Shown piece by piece: positions 37,098 through 46,668 of a DNA stretch of 64,000 nucleotides. Origin of the DNA: Thiotrichaceae bacterium UBA7357 (GTDB taxonomy: Bacteria > Pseudomonadota > Gammaproteobacteria > Eutrophobiales > Eutrophobiaceae); the NCBI GenBank assembly GCA_002470825.1, contig DKOR01000013.1, forward strand, positions 62,001 through 126,000, written 5' to 3'. The notes under the pieces are model-generated. The model saw only the letters and a program-made list of their open reading frames with translations. It was not told where the DNA came from and made no database searches. Both the position numbers and the translations under genes were made by a program. The stretch's first letter is position 1. Every line of letters starts with the position of its first letter.

Positions 37098-37553
37098 AGA
37101 AAATAATATGTTTAAGTAAGGGCTTTATCTATTGTGCTACTCCCTTCATAATTTTTTTTAAAAAAAGTGTGTAGTCAAATTCTAATAGACCTAAGCAGAC
37201 AGTACAATGTAAGTATATTGGCTCAAAACCTAACTTACCAATAATGCGTGCCTGTAGGTTTTATAGAGTGACAAGTCATTTCTACTGTTGTGTGTAAATG
37301 AATATAAATTCTTTTCTTTGGACTCATTTTATCTTTGCAATTCTCACTTAACGATAGTCGTCAAGAACACAAAAAATATTACTGCTTGAGATTTTACTTT
37401 TCAAACCAAGAGAATGCCCTACTAAAGAAATAATATATCAGAAGAACTATCCGGCATAAAAGTATCAATATCAAAAATCACCATTACTATTAACTTGTAC
37501 GTGATTATTTAGTCTTAATTAAATAAAGAAGAATATCTCTATTTTTTTATTCT
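37098..37553. other. Gene-free region between peroxiredoxin and the PilT-family genes
   Basis: About 450 bases of AT-rich DNA. On the minus strand short open stretches exist (for example one containing IIGKLGFEPIYLHCTVCLG near 37180-37240, without a start codon), possibly a decayed gene that I cannot identify. No RNA gene, repeat or clear promoter is seen. Confidence 0.4.
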
Positions 37554-38609
37554 TTAACCAAAACTAATTCTATTTTCGAGATCGGTTCTTGAATCAGCAT
37601 TATTTAATGCCTCTTCCAATTCTATCCGACCATCTTTATACAAATTATGCAATGCTACGTCAAAAGTTTGCATTCCACGTTGTCCACTCTCGTTCATAGC
37701 CACTTTTAATTCATCGACATTACCCTTAGATATTAATTCTTGAATATGCGGAGTATTAATCAAGATTTCAATTGCCGCACACCTCTTTCCATCAATTCCT
37801 CTTATCAGTCGTTGAGAAACAACCGCTCGAATATTCATAGAGAGATCCATAAAAAGCTGTTTATGTGCTTCATGCGGAAACATATTAATGACGCGTTCCA
37901 TAGCTTGATTAGCATTATTTGCATGTAATGTAGACACTGCTAAGTGTCCATTATTAGCTAATTCTAATGCGGCTTCCATCGTCTCACGGTCTCGAATCTC
38001 ACCAATCAGAATGACATCTGGAGCTTCACGTAAAGATGCTTTTAATGCTCTCGCATATGAAAGTGTATCAACACCTACTTCGCGCTGACTAACGATTCCT
38101 CTGAGATTCGGGTGGTAAAATTCAATTGGTTCTTCAATCGTTAGTATATGATCCGCCCTATTCTCATTCCGATGATTAATCATTGCCGCCATAGTCGTTG
38201 ACTTACCCGAACCTGTTGCACCGACCATTAAAATGAGCCCACGCTTATTCATGATCAAGTCATTTAAGATATTAGGAACCCCGAGTTGAGATAGAGCCGG
38301 AATTTTATTTGGAATCAGTCGCAGTACCATGGCAACCTCACCACGTTGACGAAAGACATTCACTCGAAAACGTGACTGATCGGCTATTTTAATTGCAAAA
38401 TCACACTCCATTTTTTCTTCAAATTCAGAAATTTTCTTTTTGTTCATTATGCCATAGGCAGCAGCCTTTGTTTGTTCACCTGTTACTAGAGTATTACCAA
38501 CAGAAACATTTTTACCTTCTATTTTTATTTTGATCGGAGAATCGGTGATGATAAAAAGATCAGAGCCACTTTTTTCAACCACCAATTTCAAATAGGGTGT
38601 GATATCCAT
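37554..38609 (-). CDS. Third PilT/PilU-family twitching ATPase
   Basis: Hexameric pilus-retraction type ATPase. Starts MDITPYLKLVVEKSGSDLF, as in PilU; Walker A GATGSGKSTTMAAM, Asp/His-box TIEEPIEFYHP, Walker B VILIGEIRDRETM and the HANNANQAMERVINMFP segment are intact, so it should be active. 351 residues. It follows pilU by 52 bases on the same strand, as a paralogue of both upstream genes. Confidence 0.88.
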   Translation of the reverse strand: MDITPYLKLVVEKSGSDLFIITDSPIKIKIEGKNVSVGNTLVTGEQTKAAAYGIMNKKKISEFEEKMECDFAIKIADQSRFRVNVFRQRGEVAMVLRLIPNKIPALSQLGVPNILNDLIMNKRGLILMVGATGSGKSTTMAAMINHRNENRADHILTIEEPIEFYHPNLRGIVSQREVGVDTLSYARALKASLREAPDVILIGEIRDRETMEAALELANNGHLAVSTLHANNANQAMERVINMFPHEAHKQLFMDLSMNIRAVVSQRLIRGIDGKRCAAIEILINTPHIQELISKGNVDELKVAMNESGQRGMQTFDVALHNLYKDGRIELEEALNNADSRTDLENRISFG

Positions 38610-38661
38610 AAAATACTAACGTTATCTTTTATTGTTGTATGTTAAACAGTCTTACAAATAA

Positions 38662-39825
38662 TCAGATCATACCAGATTCATCATCTGTTTCTTTTAGACT
38701 GAGGTGATCAAGCCCTTCTAAGGCATCTCCTCCTTTTGCTGCTTTTCCTTCCAATTTAATTCGTAGACGCAACTCATTCATCGAATCAGCAGAACGTAAG
38801 GCATCTTCAAGTGTAATCTTATCTGCTTCAAAAAGATCAAATAGCGCTTGATCAAAAGTTTTCATTCCCAACTCGTTTGATTTAGACATAACATTCTTAA
38901 TCTCATGCACATCTCCCTTGAGTATCAAATCTGAAACCAAGGGCGAATTGAGTAGAATTTCGATTGCCGCAGCACGGCCTTTACCATCAACTGTTTTTAA
39001 TAACCGCTGTGATATGACTGCTTTTAAGTTGAGAGATAAATCCATCAATAGTTGCGCTTTACGCTCTTCAGAGAAAAAATTAATAATACGGTCTAACGCT
39101 TGGTTAGAGCTATTTGCATGTAAAGTCGCCATAGCCAAGTGTCCTGTTTCCGCAAAAGCGATACCAAATTCCATAGTTTCTTTATCTCGTATTTCACCGA
39201 GTAGAATTACATCCGGGGCCTGACGAAGGGTATTCTTTAATGCTATTTCCCAATCGTCGCAATCCACACCCACTTCACGCTGCATAATGATGCAATTCTT
39301 ATGGGGATGAACATACTCGATAGGATCCTCAATCGTAATAATATGACCATGAGTATTCGCATTTCGATGATCAAGCATGGCAGCTAATGACGTTGATTTA
39401 CCAGAGCCTGTCCCGCCGACCATAATGACCAAACCGTTCTTGCTCATCACCACATCTTTCAATACTTCTGGTAGGCCGAGCTTTTCTAAATTTGGCACTT
39501 CAGTCTCGATCACACGCATAACCAAACCACAAAAGCTCTGCTGAATAAATGCATTAGCACGAAATCTACCAATGCCAGATGGTGCTACAGCAAAATTACA
39601 TTCTTTTGTCGCCTCATATTCCTTTAATTGTTTGTCATTCATTACGGCATAAACTAGTGCTCTGACATTCTCAGGCGATAGTTCGGTTTTTGATACTGGC
39701 GTCATCTTGCCATTAATCTTCATAGCAGGAGGGAAACCAACGGTAATAAATAAATCGGATCCACCTTTCTCAATCATTAGTTTGAGAAGATCGCGCATGA
39801 ACTTTATCGCCTGTTCTCTTTCCAC
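38662..39825 (-). CDS. pilU: Twitching motility ATPase PilU
   Basis: Accessory retraction ATPase that works with PilT. N-terminal LLKLMIEKGGSDLFITVGFPPAMKINGK, Walker A GGTGSGKSTSLAAM, TIEDPIEYVHPHKNCIIMQREVGVD and LLGEIRDKETM; the longer C-terminal tail (387 aa) is a PilU trait. Middle gene of the pilT-pilU-pilU-like run. Confidence 0.92.
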   Translation of the reverse strand: MEREQAIKFMRDLLKLMIEKGGSDLFITVGFPPAMKINGKMTPVSKTELSPENVRALVYAVMNDKQLKEYEATKECNFAVAPSGIGRFRANAFIQQSFCGLVMRVIETEVPNLEKLGLPEVLKDVVMSKNGLVIMVGGTGSGKSTSLAAMLDHRNANTHGHIITIEDPIEYVHPHKNCIIMQREVGVDCDDWEIALKNTLRQAPDVILLGEIRDKETMEFGIAFAETGHLAMATLHANSSNQALDRIINFFSEERKAQLLMDLSLNLKAVISQRLLKTVDGKGRAAAIEILLNSPLVSDLILKGDVHEIKNVMSKSNELGMKTFDQALFDLFEADKITLEDALRSADSMNELRLRIKLEGKAAKGGDALEGLDHLSLKETDDESGMI

Positions 39826-39864
39826 TAGTCTTCTCCTGAATCAGAAATTAGTTAATTATTATAA

Positions 39865-40899
39865 TCAGAAATTATCTTTATTCGCACATTTCGATAAAGC
39901 TTCCTGGCGTGTCACAACATTTTTATCCATCAATCTTTTCAAATCTTGATCAAGTGTCTGCATACCAAGTGCTTGTCCTGTTTGTATAGCAGAATACATC
40001 TGTGCTATTTTATTTTCACGAATCAGGTTGCGAATAGCCGGAGTGCCCATCATTATCTCATGTGCTGCAACGCGACCTCCCCCTGCTTTTTTCAACAAGG
40101 TTTGCGAAATAACAGATTTTAATGATTCGGACAACATCGCACGGATCATATCTTTTTCTGCTGCAGGAAATACATCTACAACACGGTCAATAGTCTTTGC
40201 AGCAGAACTAGTGTGTAAAGTACCAAATACCAAGTGGCCTGTTTCAGCAGCTGACAAAGCCAATCTAATTGTTTCCAGATCGCGCATTTCACCAACAAGT
40301 ATAACATCGGGATCTTCACGTAATGCTGAACGTAATGCTTCATTAAACCCTAGTGTGTCACGATGCACTTCTCTCTGATTTATAAGACATTTTTTACTAA
40401 CATGTACAAATTCTATGGGGTCTTCGACTGTTAGAATATGTCCATATTCTGTTTCATTTTTATGATTCACCATTGCCGCCAGAGTAGTAGATTTACCCGA
40501 GCCTGTTGGACCTGTCACCAGAACAACTCCGCGGGGTGTATCTGAAATTTGTTCAAATATTTTTGGGGCATTAAGCTGTTCTAACGACATAATTTCTGAA
40601 GGAATAGTACGAAATACAGCACCTGAACCACGATTTTGATTGAAGGCATTGACACGAAAACGCGCCAAACCAGGTATTTCAAATGAAAAATCACATTCCA
40701 GAAACTCTTCATAGTCTTTACGCTGTTTATCATTCATTATATCGTAGACCATGTCATGCACATCTTTATGATCCATAGTTGGGACGTTGATGCGCCGCAT
40801 ATCACCATCAACTCTTATCATTGGAGGCTCCCCCGCTGATAAATGAAGATCCGAGCTACCATTTTTTACACCGAAGGCTAAAAGTTCATTAATCTGCAT
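39865..40899 (-). CDS. pilT: Twitching motility ATPase PilT
   Basis: Main type IV pilus retraction motor. N-terminal LLAFGVKNGSSDLHLSAGEPPMIRVDGDMRR, Walker A GPTGSGKSTTLAAM, TVEDPIEFVH, Walker B VILVGEMRDLETIRLALSAAETGHLV and the AIRNLIRENKIAQ retraction motif. Length 344 equals typical PilT. It is divergent from yggS, the standard arrangement. Confidence 0.95.
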   Translation of the reverse strand: MQINELLAFGVKNGSSDLHLSAGEPPMIRVDGDMRRINVPTMDHKDVHDMVYDIMNDKQRKDYEEFLECDFSFEIPGLARFRVNAFNQNRGSGAVFRTIPSEIMSLEQLNAPKIFEQISDTPRGVVLVTGPTGSGKSTTLAAMVNHKNETEYGHILTVEDPIEFVHVSKKCLINQREVHRDTLGFNEALRSALREDPDVILVGEMRDLETIRLALSAAETGHLVFGTLHTSSAAKTIDRVVDVFPAAEKDMIRAMLSESLKSVISQTLLKKAGGGRVAAHEIMMGTPAIRNLIRENKIAQMYSAIQTGQALGMQTLDQDLKRLMDKNVVTRQEALSKCANKDNF

Positions 40900-41078
40900 T
40901 TATATCTCCCAATAGGTAATGACATACTTGGCCAAGCATGTTGCAATATTATTTTTGATTTTATTAAATACATACTGGATAAGATTATATATATATAAAT
41001 ATTATCATTCCAAAAAAGGTGCATAATTAATCTTACTGTGATTTTAAATTATAGACCATTGTAATAACAATTTTATTT

Positions 41079-41777
41079 ATGAGCATTATCGAAAATATTA
41101 ACAATTTACGTAATAAGATCAGCGTAACAGAAAAGCGATTTAAACGTCGAAAATCATCTGTTTCCCTGCTTGCTGTTAGTAAGACTCGAAGCATTGAAAC
41201 TATTATTGCGGCTATTAGTCAGGGTCAGCTGCATTTTGGTGAGAATTACTGTCAAGAAGCAGTGGCAAAGATTGAAGCTATTAACAACCCAAATCTAATT
41301 TGGCATTTTATAGGTCCAATTCAATCTAATAAAACTAAACAGATTTCCAGTTATTTCGACTGGGTGCACACTATAGACAGAATAAAGATCGCACGACTCT
41401 TGAATGAACAAAGACCTATGAATCTGACTCCACTCAACGTGTGCATTCAAATCAATATAAGTTACGAAAATAGCAAGTCAGGTATCACATTAGATAATGT
41501 GGATGGGTTTATTAGAGAACTTGAACAATTTAAACGGTTAAAGGTTCGCGGTTTGATGTCATTGCCTGCACCGGTAAGTAGCTTTGATGAGCAAAGAATT
41601 CCCTTTTCGATCTTGAAGCGAAAATTACAAGAATTGAAAATGTCTAGGCCTGGAATAGACACATTATCTATCGGTACAAGTGAAGACATGACGGCGGCTA
41701 TCGCAGAGGGTGCAACGATTGTACGTATTGGTACCGCTTTATTTGGACCAAGAAATGTAAGAAAACACACAAGTTGA
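41079..41777 (+). CDS. yggS: YggS/PLPBP pyridoxal-phosphate homeostasis protein
   Basis: Single-domain PLP carrier of the alanine-racemase fold, no known catalysis, balances vitamin B6 and amino/keto acids. LLAVSKTRSIETI carries the PLP Lys, HFGENYCQEAVAKI, WHFIGPIQSNKTK, and LSIGTSEDMTAAIAEGATIVRIGTALFG are signatures. 232 residues. First gene of yggS-proC-yggT. Confidence 0.93.
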   Translation: MSIIENINNLRNKISVTEKRFKRRKSSVSLLAVSKTRSIETIIAAISQGQLHFGENYCQEAVAKIEAINNPNLIWHFIGPIQSNKTKQISSYFDWVHTIDRIKIARLLNEQRPMNLTPLNVCIQINISYENSKSGITLDNVDGFIRELEQFKRLKVRGLMSLPAPVSSFDEQRIPFSILKRKLQELKMSRPGIDTLSIGTSEDMTAAIAEGATIVRIGTALFGPRNVRKHTS

Positions 41778-41823
41778 TAAACTGGCATAATAAAAAACAC
41801 AAACATAAAACTGGTCTAGTTAA

Positions 41824-42648
41824 ATGAAAGATTGCAACATAACATTCATCGGCTGCGGTAATATGTCTCGTAGCTTAATTGGCGGGCTAATTAATGACGG
41901 AGTCAAAAAAGAACACCTCTTGGCAACAGATCCTGATGCCAAACAACGTCTGGACATAACGACGCAATTCGGGGTGACCACTTTGGAGAGTAACGAAGAA
42001 GCGATCGACAATGCTGATATAATCGTTCTCGCTGTTAAACCACAAGTAATGCAACAGGTTGTTAGCGGACTAGCCATCACATTGAAAAACAGCTCTAGAA
42101 TGCTGATCTCTATCGCTGCTGGGGTGAGACTTGCCTCTTTTACAAAATGGCTAGATACACCAATTGCAGTTGTTCGGGTTATGCCAAACACTCCAGCCTT
42201 AATTCAGTCAGGCGCTGCCGCTTTATTTGCCAATGAGCATACCTCTGATATACAGAAAAATAATACTGAAACTGTAATGCGGTCTGTAGGCACAATAACC
42301 TGGTTAGACTCGGAAGACCTGATGGATACAGTGACAGCTTTATCTGGCAGTGGTCCAGCATATTTTTTCTATTTTATGGAATCGATGGAGAAATCAGCAA
42401 GAGCGATGGGGCTAAGTAATGAACAAGCAAGCTTATTAACTATTGAGACTGCCCTAGGTGCCGCCAAGATGGCATCTTTATCAAATTCCGATCTATCAGA
42501 ATTACGAAAGCAAGTAACCTCCCCGGGCGGCACAACAGAACAGGCAATAATTAAATTTCAACAAGGCAATCTTGAACAACTTGTGCACGAGGCAATGAAT
42601 GCGGCCAAGCAAAAGGCTATTGAACTATCACAACGATTTGGCGATTAA
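41824..42648 (+). CDS. proC: Pyrroline-5-carboxylate reductase ProC
   Basis: Last enzyme of proline synthesis. The N-terminal nucleotide motif IGCGNMSRSLIGGL, VLAVKPQVM, RVMPNTPALIQSGAAAL and the C-terminal TALSGSGPAYFFYFMESM and VTSPGGTTEQAI are diagnostic. Length 274. The stop is directly followed by yggT. Confidence 0.95.
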   Translation: MKDCNITFIGCGNMSRSLIGGLINDGVKKEHLLATDPDAKQRLDITTQFGVTTLESNEEAIDNADIIVLAVKPQVMQQVVSGLAITLKNSSRMLISIAAGVRLASFTKWLDTPIAVVRVMPNTPALIQSGAAALFANEHTSDIQKNNTETVMRSVGTITWLDSEDLMDTVTALSGSGPAYFFYFMESMEKSARAMGLSNEQASLLTIETALGAAKMASLSNSDLSELRKQVTSPGGTTEQAIIKFQQGNLEQLVHEAMNAAKQKAIELSQRFGD

Positions 42649-43233
42649 ATGATGAGTGGAGACTATTTTACACAAGCCGTTCTTTACCTGACAGAAGTAG
42701 TTTTTGACCTATATATTCTGGCAGTATTATTACGTTATTTGTTAGCTCGGGTTAGAGCAGATTTTTATAATCCATTATCTCAATTCCTAGTTAAGGTAAC
42801 TAATCTGCCAATAAGATCGTTGCGTCGATTGTTACCGAGTTTGTTTGGTATCGATTGGTCGTCAATAATCCTGTTGTTTTTACTACAAGGGTTAAAAATT
42901 ATAATAATAACATTCATAAGTAATGGTCATATTCCAGCGGCATCAGGGTTATTTGTCCTGACGATTGCTAATTTATTGAAAATTGTCATTTACGTTCATA
43001 TGTTTATTATCATAATTCAAATATTAATCAGTTGGATTAATCCAGGCGCTCATAATCCAATTACTGTCATCATGCACCAATTAAGTGAATCTATTTTAAA
43101 TTCTGCAAGACGATTGATTCCTGCAGCAGGTGGGTTTGATTTTTCTTCAATGGTTGCCATTATTACTATGCAGCTTATGATTATATTGTTGGTTTCACCG
43201 CTTATGGACTTGGGAGCAAGGCTATCTTTCTAG
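42649..43233 (+). CDS. yggT: YggT family membrane protein
   Basis: 194-residue integral membrane protein with two YGGT repeats: LLRYLLARVRADFYNPLSQFLV and the later IQILISWINPGAHNPITVI, each with a downstream amphipathic stretch (RSLRRLLPS; NSARRLIPAAGGFDFSSM). The function is not established; it may aid osmotic balance or membrane domain assembly. A second ATG at 42652 is equally possible. Confidence 0.9.
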   Translation: MMSGDYFTQAVLYLTEVVFDLYILAVLLRYLLARVRADFYNPLSQFLVKVTNLPIRSLRRLLPSLFGIDWSSIILLFLLQGLKIIIITFISNGHIPAASGLFVLTIANLLKIVIYVHMFIIIIQILISWINPGAHNPITVIMHQLSESILNSARRLIPAAGGFDFSSMVAIITMQLMIILLVSPLMDLGARLSF

Positions 43234-43399
43234 CACCATCAGAACCCATACTCAAACTTAACCAAATGAATGCGAGTATCCATCTTATTTAATGATATAT
43301 CAGATAGCACATGATCAAATTTAGATCTAATATGTTAACTTTTATTATGTCACCTGTTTTTTTAGATATTGAATTTTAACCTTACTGTAAGTAATACAT

Positions 43400-44554
43400 A
43401 TGCAAGAAAGCACGAGACCTGTTGATGATATCGGGTTGGTTGAACCGAAGACAAAACATTTTAGCGAGACCTTAGCGCTCGCTTCAGGTAGTGAATTGCA
43501 TGGCTTTGATATTGTTTATGAAACCTACGGAGAATTAAATAAAGAATGTTCTAATGCTATATTAATTTGTCATGCGTTAAGCGGTAACCATCATGCTGCT
43601 GGATATCATTCAACTCAGGATAAAAAATCTGGTTGGTGGAATAATGTCATAGGGCCTAATAAGGCAATAGACACCAACCGTTTTTTTGTTGTTAGTCCCA
43701 ACAATATTGGTGGATGTAGTGGCTCAACCGGTCCACTGACGATAGACCCAGTTACTAATAGTCCTTATGGTCCAGACTTTCCACTAGTTACGGTGAAAGA
43801 CTGGGTTAAAACTCAGGCTATGCTTGCTGATAAACTTGGTATTGATGTCTGGAGCGTTATTATTGGTGGAAGTCTCGGTGGTATGCAATGTTTAGAATGG
43901 TCTATATCTTATCCACATCGTGTCAAACATGCTTTTATCATAGCTGCAGCTGCTAAACTATCTACACAAAACATAGCATTCAATGAAGTAGCTCGTCAGG
44001 CTATTAGAACTGATCAAAATTTTAATGGGGGCCATTATTATGAAAGTAACAGCAAACCTGAACTAGGATTGATGCTAGCAAGAATGCTCGGACACATAAC
44101 GTATTTATCAGACGACGCTCTCGATGAAAAGTTTGGACGAGATCTTCGTGATGGTGAAATAAAATTTGGTTACGAAGCTGAATTTCAGATTGAAAGTTAC
44201 TTACGTTATCAAGCCAAAACATTTGTTGAGCGATTTGATGCAAATAGTTACCTACTACTAACCAAAGTACTCGATTATTTTGATCCTGCTGGTGATACTC
44301 GGGGTAGCTTGTCCAAGGCTATGGCACCTGCGACCGCAAAATTTCTAATTATCTCTTTTAGTAGTGATTGGCGCTTTTCACCAGAATGTTCACAGGAAAT
44401 GGTTAGTGCTTTGCTTGATGCTAATAAACGTGTTAGTTATATCGAAATCCAATCAGCTCAGGGGCATGATTCATTTTTAATGCCCATACCCCGCTATCAT
44501 CAAGTCTTAAAAACTGCGCTTGATCGCATTGCGAAAGAACTCGGCCTTTCATGA
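43400..44554 (+). CDS. metX: Homoserine O-acyltransferase MetX
   Basis: Alpha/beta-hydrolase acylating homoserine for methionine synthesis. [13 protein letters not shown], the nucleophile elbow [15 protein letters not shown] (Ser), the Asp in SSDWRFSPE and His in QGHDSFLMP form the catalytic set. Length 384. Pairing with metW is typical of proteobacteria in which the enzyme often uses succinyl-CoA; acetyl versus succinyl cannot be told by eye. Overlaps metW by four bases. Confidence 0.94.
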   Translation: MQESTRPVDDIGLVEPKTKHFSETLALASGSELHGFDIVYETYGELNKECSNAILICHALSGNHHAAGYHSTQDKKSGWWNNVIGPNKAIDTNRFFVVSPNNIGGCSGSTGPLTIDPVTNSPYGPDFPLVTVKDWVKTQAMLADKLGIDVWSVIIGGSLGGMQCLEWSISYPHRVKHAFIIAAAAKLSTQNIAFNEVARQAIRTDQNFNGGHYYESNSKPELGLMLARMLGHITYLSDDALDEKFGRDLRDGEIKFGYEAEFQIESYLRYQAKTFVERFDANSYLLLTKVLDYFDPAGDTRGSLSKAMAPATAKFLIISFSSDWRFSPECSQEMVSALLDANKRVSYIEIQSAQGHDSFLMPIPRYHQVLKTALDRIAKELGLS

Positions 44555-45153
44555 TCTTGAGAACTGATCAAGCTCTAATCGCTGAATGGATAAGACCCAA
44601 TTCACGTGTGCTTGATTTAGGCTGTGGTGATGGAACATTAATGGCCCATTTGCAAAAAAATCGACATGTGAATGGTTATGGCCTTGAAATAAATGAAGAA
44701 AATATTGTGCAATGTATCCATAAAGGTGTTGATGTCATACAAACTGATTTGGATAAAGGCTTATCTGAATTCAAAAAAGAATCGTTTGATTACGTAATCA
44801 TGACACAAACTCTACAAGCAATTTACTATCCCGACAAATTACTGAAAGAAATGACGCGCGTTGGTCGTGAAGCTATTGTCACATTCCCTAATATGGGCCA
44901 TTGGAAAAACCGTTTACAGCTTGCATTAACCGGTCGTATGCCAAAATCTAAAACACTACCGTATGAATGGTATAACACCCCCAATATACATTTGTTTACG
45001 TTGTCCGACTTTGAAAGATTATGTGATAAAATTAACATTAAAATATCAGACCGTTCAACAGTAGATAAGGAACATCATAGTAGTATTGGCATGAGATTGT
45101 TGCCTAACTTGTTAGGCGAGATTGCAATATATCGTTTTCAGAAAAAGTATTGA
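44551..45153 (+). CDS. metW: Methionine biosynthesis protein MetW
   Basis: SAM-methyltransferase fold: [51 protein letters not shown], and [22 protein letters not shown]. 200 residues. It is required as a partner that activates MetX in proteobacteria. It ends about 100 bases from the convergent mgtE gene with no clear terminator. Confidence 0.94.
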   Translation: MILRTDQALIAEWIRPNSRVLDLGCGDGTLMAHLQKNRHVNGYGLEINEENIVQCIHKGVDVIQTDLDKGLSEFKKESFDYVIMTQTLQAIYYPDKLLKEMTRVGREAIVTFPNMGHWKNRLQLALTGRMPKSKTLPYEWYNTPNIHLFTLSDFERLCDKINIKISDRSTVDKEHHSSIGMRLLPNLLGEIAIYRFQKKY

Positions 45154-45258
45154 GAGTCTTCCAAGTTAGACCTTTATGTTAACGATTCTACTTACTTTAG
45201 GTTTAATAAAACTTCGATTTATAATTTAATATGCAATATAATAATCACTAACTATAGA

Positions 45259-46614
45259 TTAAGTAACAAGGAAAATAGTTGCTAGTCCCAAAAATGTTAT
45301 AAATCCTACAACATCCGTTACCGTCGTCAAGATCACTACTCCTGCTATTGCTGGATCAATGCCAGAGTGTTTCATTACTATCGGTATTGAGGCGCCGGCA
45401 AAAGCAGCTATGATGAAGTTAATAATTATTGATATGCCAATAACGAGACCAAGTAAAAAGTCATCAAACCAAAAAATAACTATAGTAGCAACAACACATG
45501 ACCACAAAATACCGTTTAATATGCCAACAGTTAGTTCTTTTATAAGTAATGGTTTAATGTTAGTTCTAACAATTTGTCCAACCGCGATACCACGTATAGC
45601 AACAGTCAAAGTTTGACTACCAGCTATACCACCCATGCCAGCGACAACCGGCATGAGAATAGCAAGTGTAACAAGTTCATGAATAGTATCTTCAAAGCGT
45701 CCAATAACCCAAGAGGCAAGGAATGCGGTCAGTAGATTTATACCTAACCAAATTGCTCGACGTTTAGTAGTGATTAACACTGGAGAAAACATATCGTCTT
45801 CACCCAGACCCGCCATACTCCTTACAGCTTGTTCAGCCGCTTCCTGAATAACATCAACGACATCATCAATGGTAATACGTCCAAGCAAGTGCCCTTCATC
45901 ATCTATTACGGCTGCAGAAACTAAATCTCGTTGCTCAAAAAGTTTTGCCACATCTGATTTAGCCGTATCGGCAGAAAGATGGGCTTCTTCCTCCATCCAT
46001 GCACCGACAGTTGAGCCCGATTCTCTAACTAGTAGTTCTGTTAATGGTAGTACGCCTAAATAATGATTTTCACGATCAACCACCATCAAATTATCTGTCT
46101 TTGCTGGTATTGTGCCTAGTAGACGTAAATACCTCGCGACGGCATCCAATGAAACATCAGCACGTACAGAAACGACATCAACATTCATCAAGCCACCTGC
46201 TGTGTCTTCCGGGTAGATCAAAATGGAGGATAGGCGTTTTAGATTTTGTTCATCCATTGAATCTAGCACTGTATCCGCCACATCGTTAGGAAGATCTTGC
46301 AATATGTCTACAACATCATCAGCATCAAGATTTCTAGTTACATTAGCCAGTTCATTTGGATGCATTTGTTCGAGTAATTCTATTCGAACTGTATCATGTA
46401 AATGAGATAACACATCACCTTCAAGTTCAATATCGATCAATTGCCATACACTGTCACGATCGCGACTCGGCATACTTTCAATAATATCTGCAATCTCAGA
46501 AGGATGAAGTCTCTCAACTATATCGTGCGCTAGTTTAATATCGCCCTTTTTCAGAGCCATATATAATAATCCTATAGTGGATAATTCAGATTTTTTTTGA
46601 GGAGTATCGACCAT
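45259..46614 (-). CDS. mgtE: Magnesium transporter MgtE
   Basis: Mg2+ channel with the MgtE N domain (HPSEIADIIESMP, LPNDVADTVLDSM), two CBS domains (roughly residues 130-250; YPEDTAGGLMNVDVVSV and GRITIDDVVDVI) and five C-terminal membrane helices with MPVVAGMGGIAGSQTL as the pore segment. Length 451. It ends the long envelope/PTS operon, 54 bases after ptsI. Confidence 0.94.
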   Translation of the reverse strand: MVDTPQKKSELSTIGLLYMALKKGDIKLAHDIVERLHPSEIADIIESMPSRDRDSVWQLIDIELEGDVLSHLHDTVRIELLEQMHPNELANVTRNLDADDVVDILQDLPNDVADTVLDSMDEQNLKRLSSILIYPEDTAGGLMNVDVVSVRADVSLDAVARYLRLLGTIPAKTDNLMVVDRENHYLGVLPLTELLVRESGSTVGAWMEEEAHLSADTAKSDVAKLFEQRDLVSAAVIDDEGHLLGRITIDDVVDVIQEAAEQAVRSMAGLGEDDMFSPVLITTKRRAIWLGINLLTAFLASWVIGRFEDTIHELVTLAILMPVVAGMGGIAGSQTLTVAIRGIAVGQIVRTNIKPLLIKELTVGILNGILWSCVVATIVIFWFDDFLLGLVIGISIIINFIIAAFAGASIPIVMKHSGIDPAIAGVVILTTVTDVVGFITFLGLATIFLVT

Positions 46615-46668
46615 GAGATTTTACTTTAGACTTATGAAAAGGTGTACACCAGTACTTGCAGCTCAATG

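Noticed and set aside
37140..37275. Minus-strand open stretch with IIGKLGFEPIYLHCTVCLG
   Set aside because: No start codon and a stop directly before it; no family recognised. Could be a gene relic, but not supportable.
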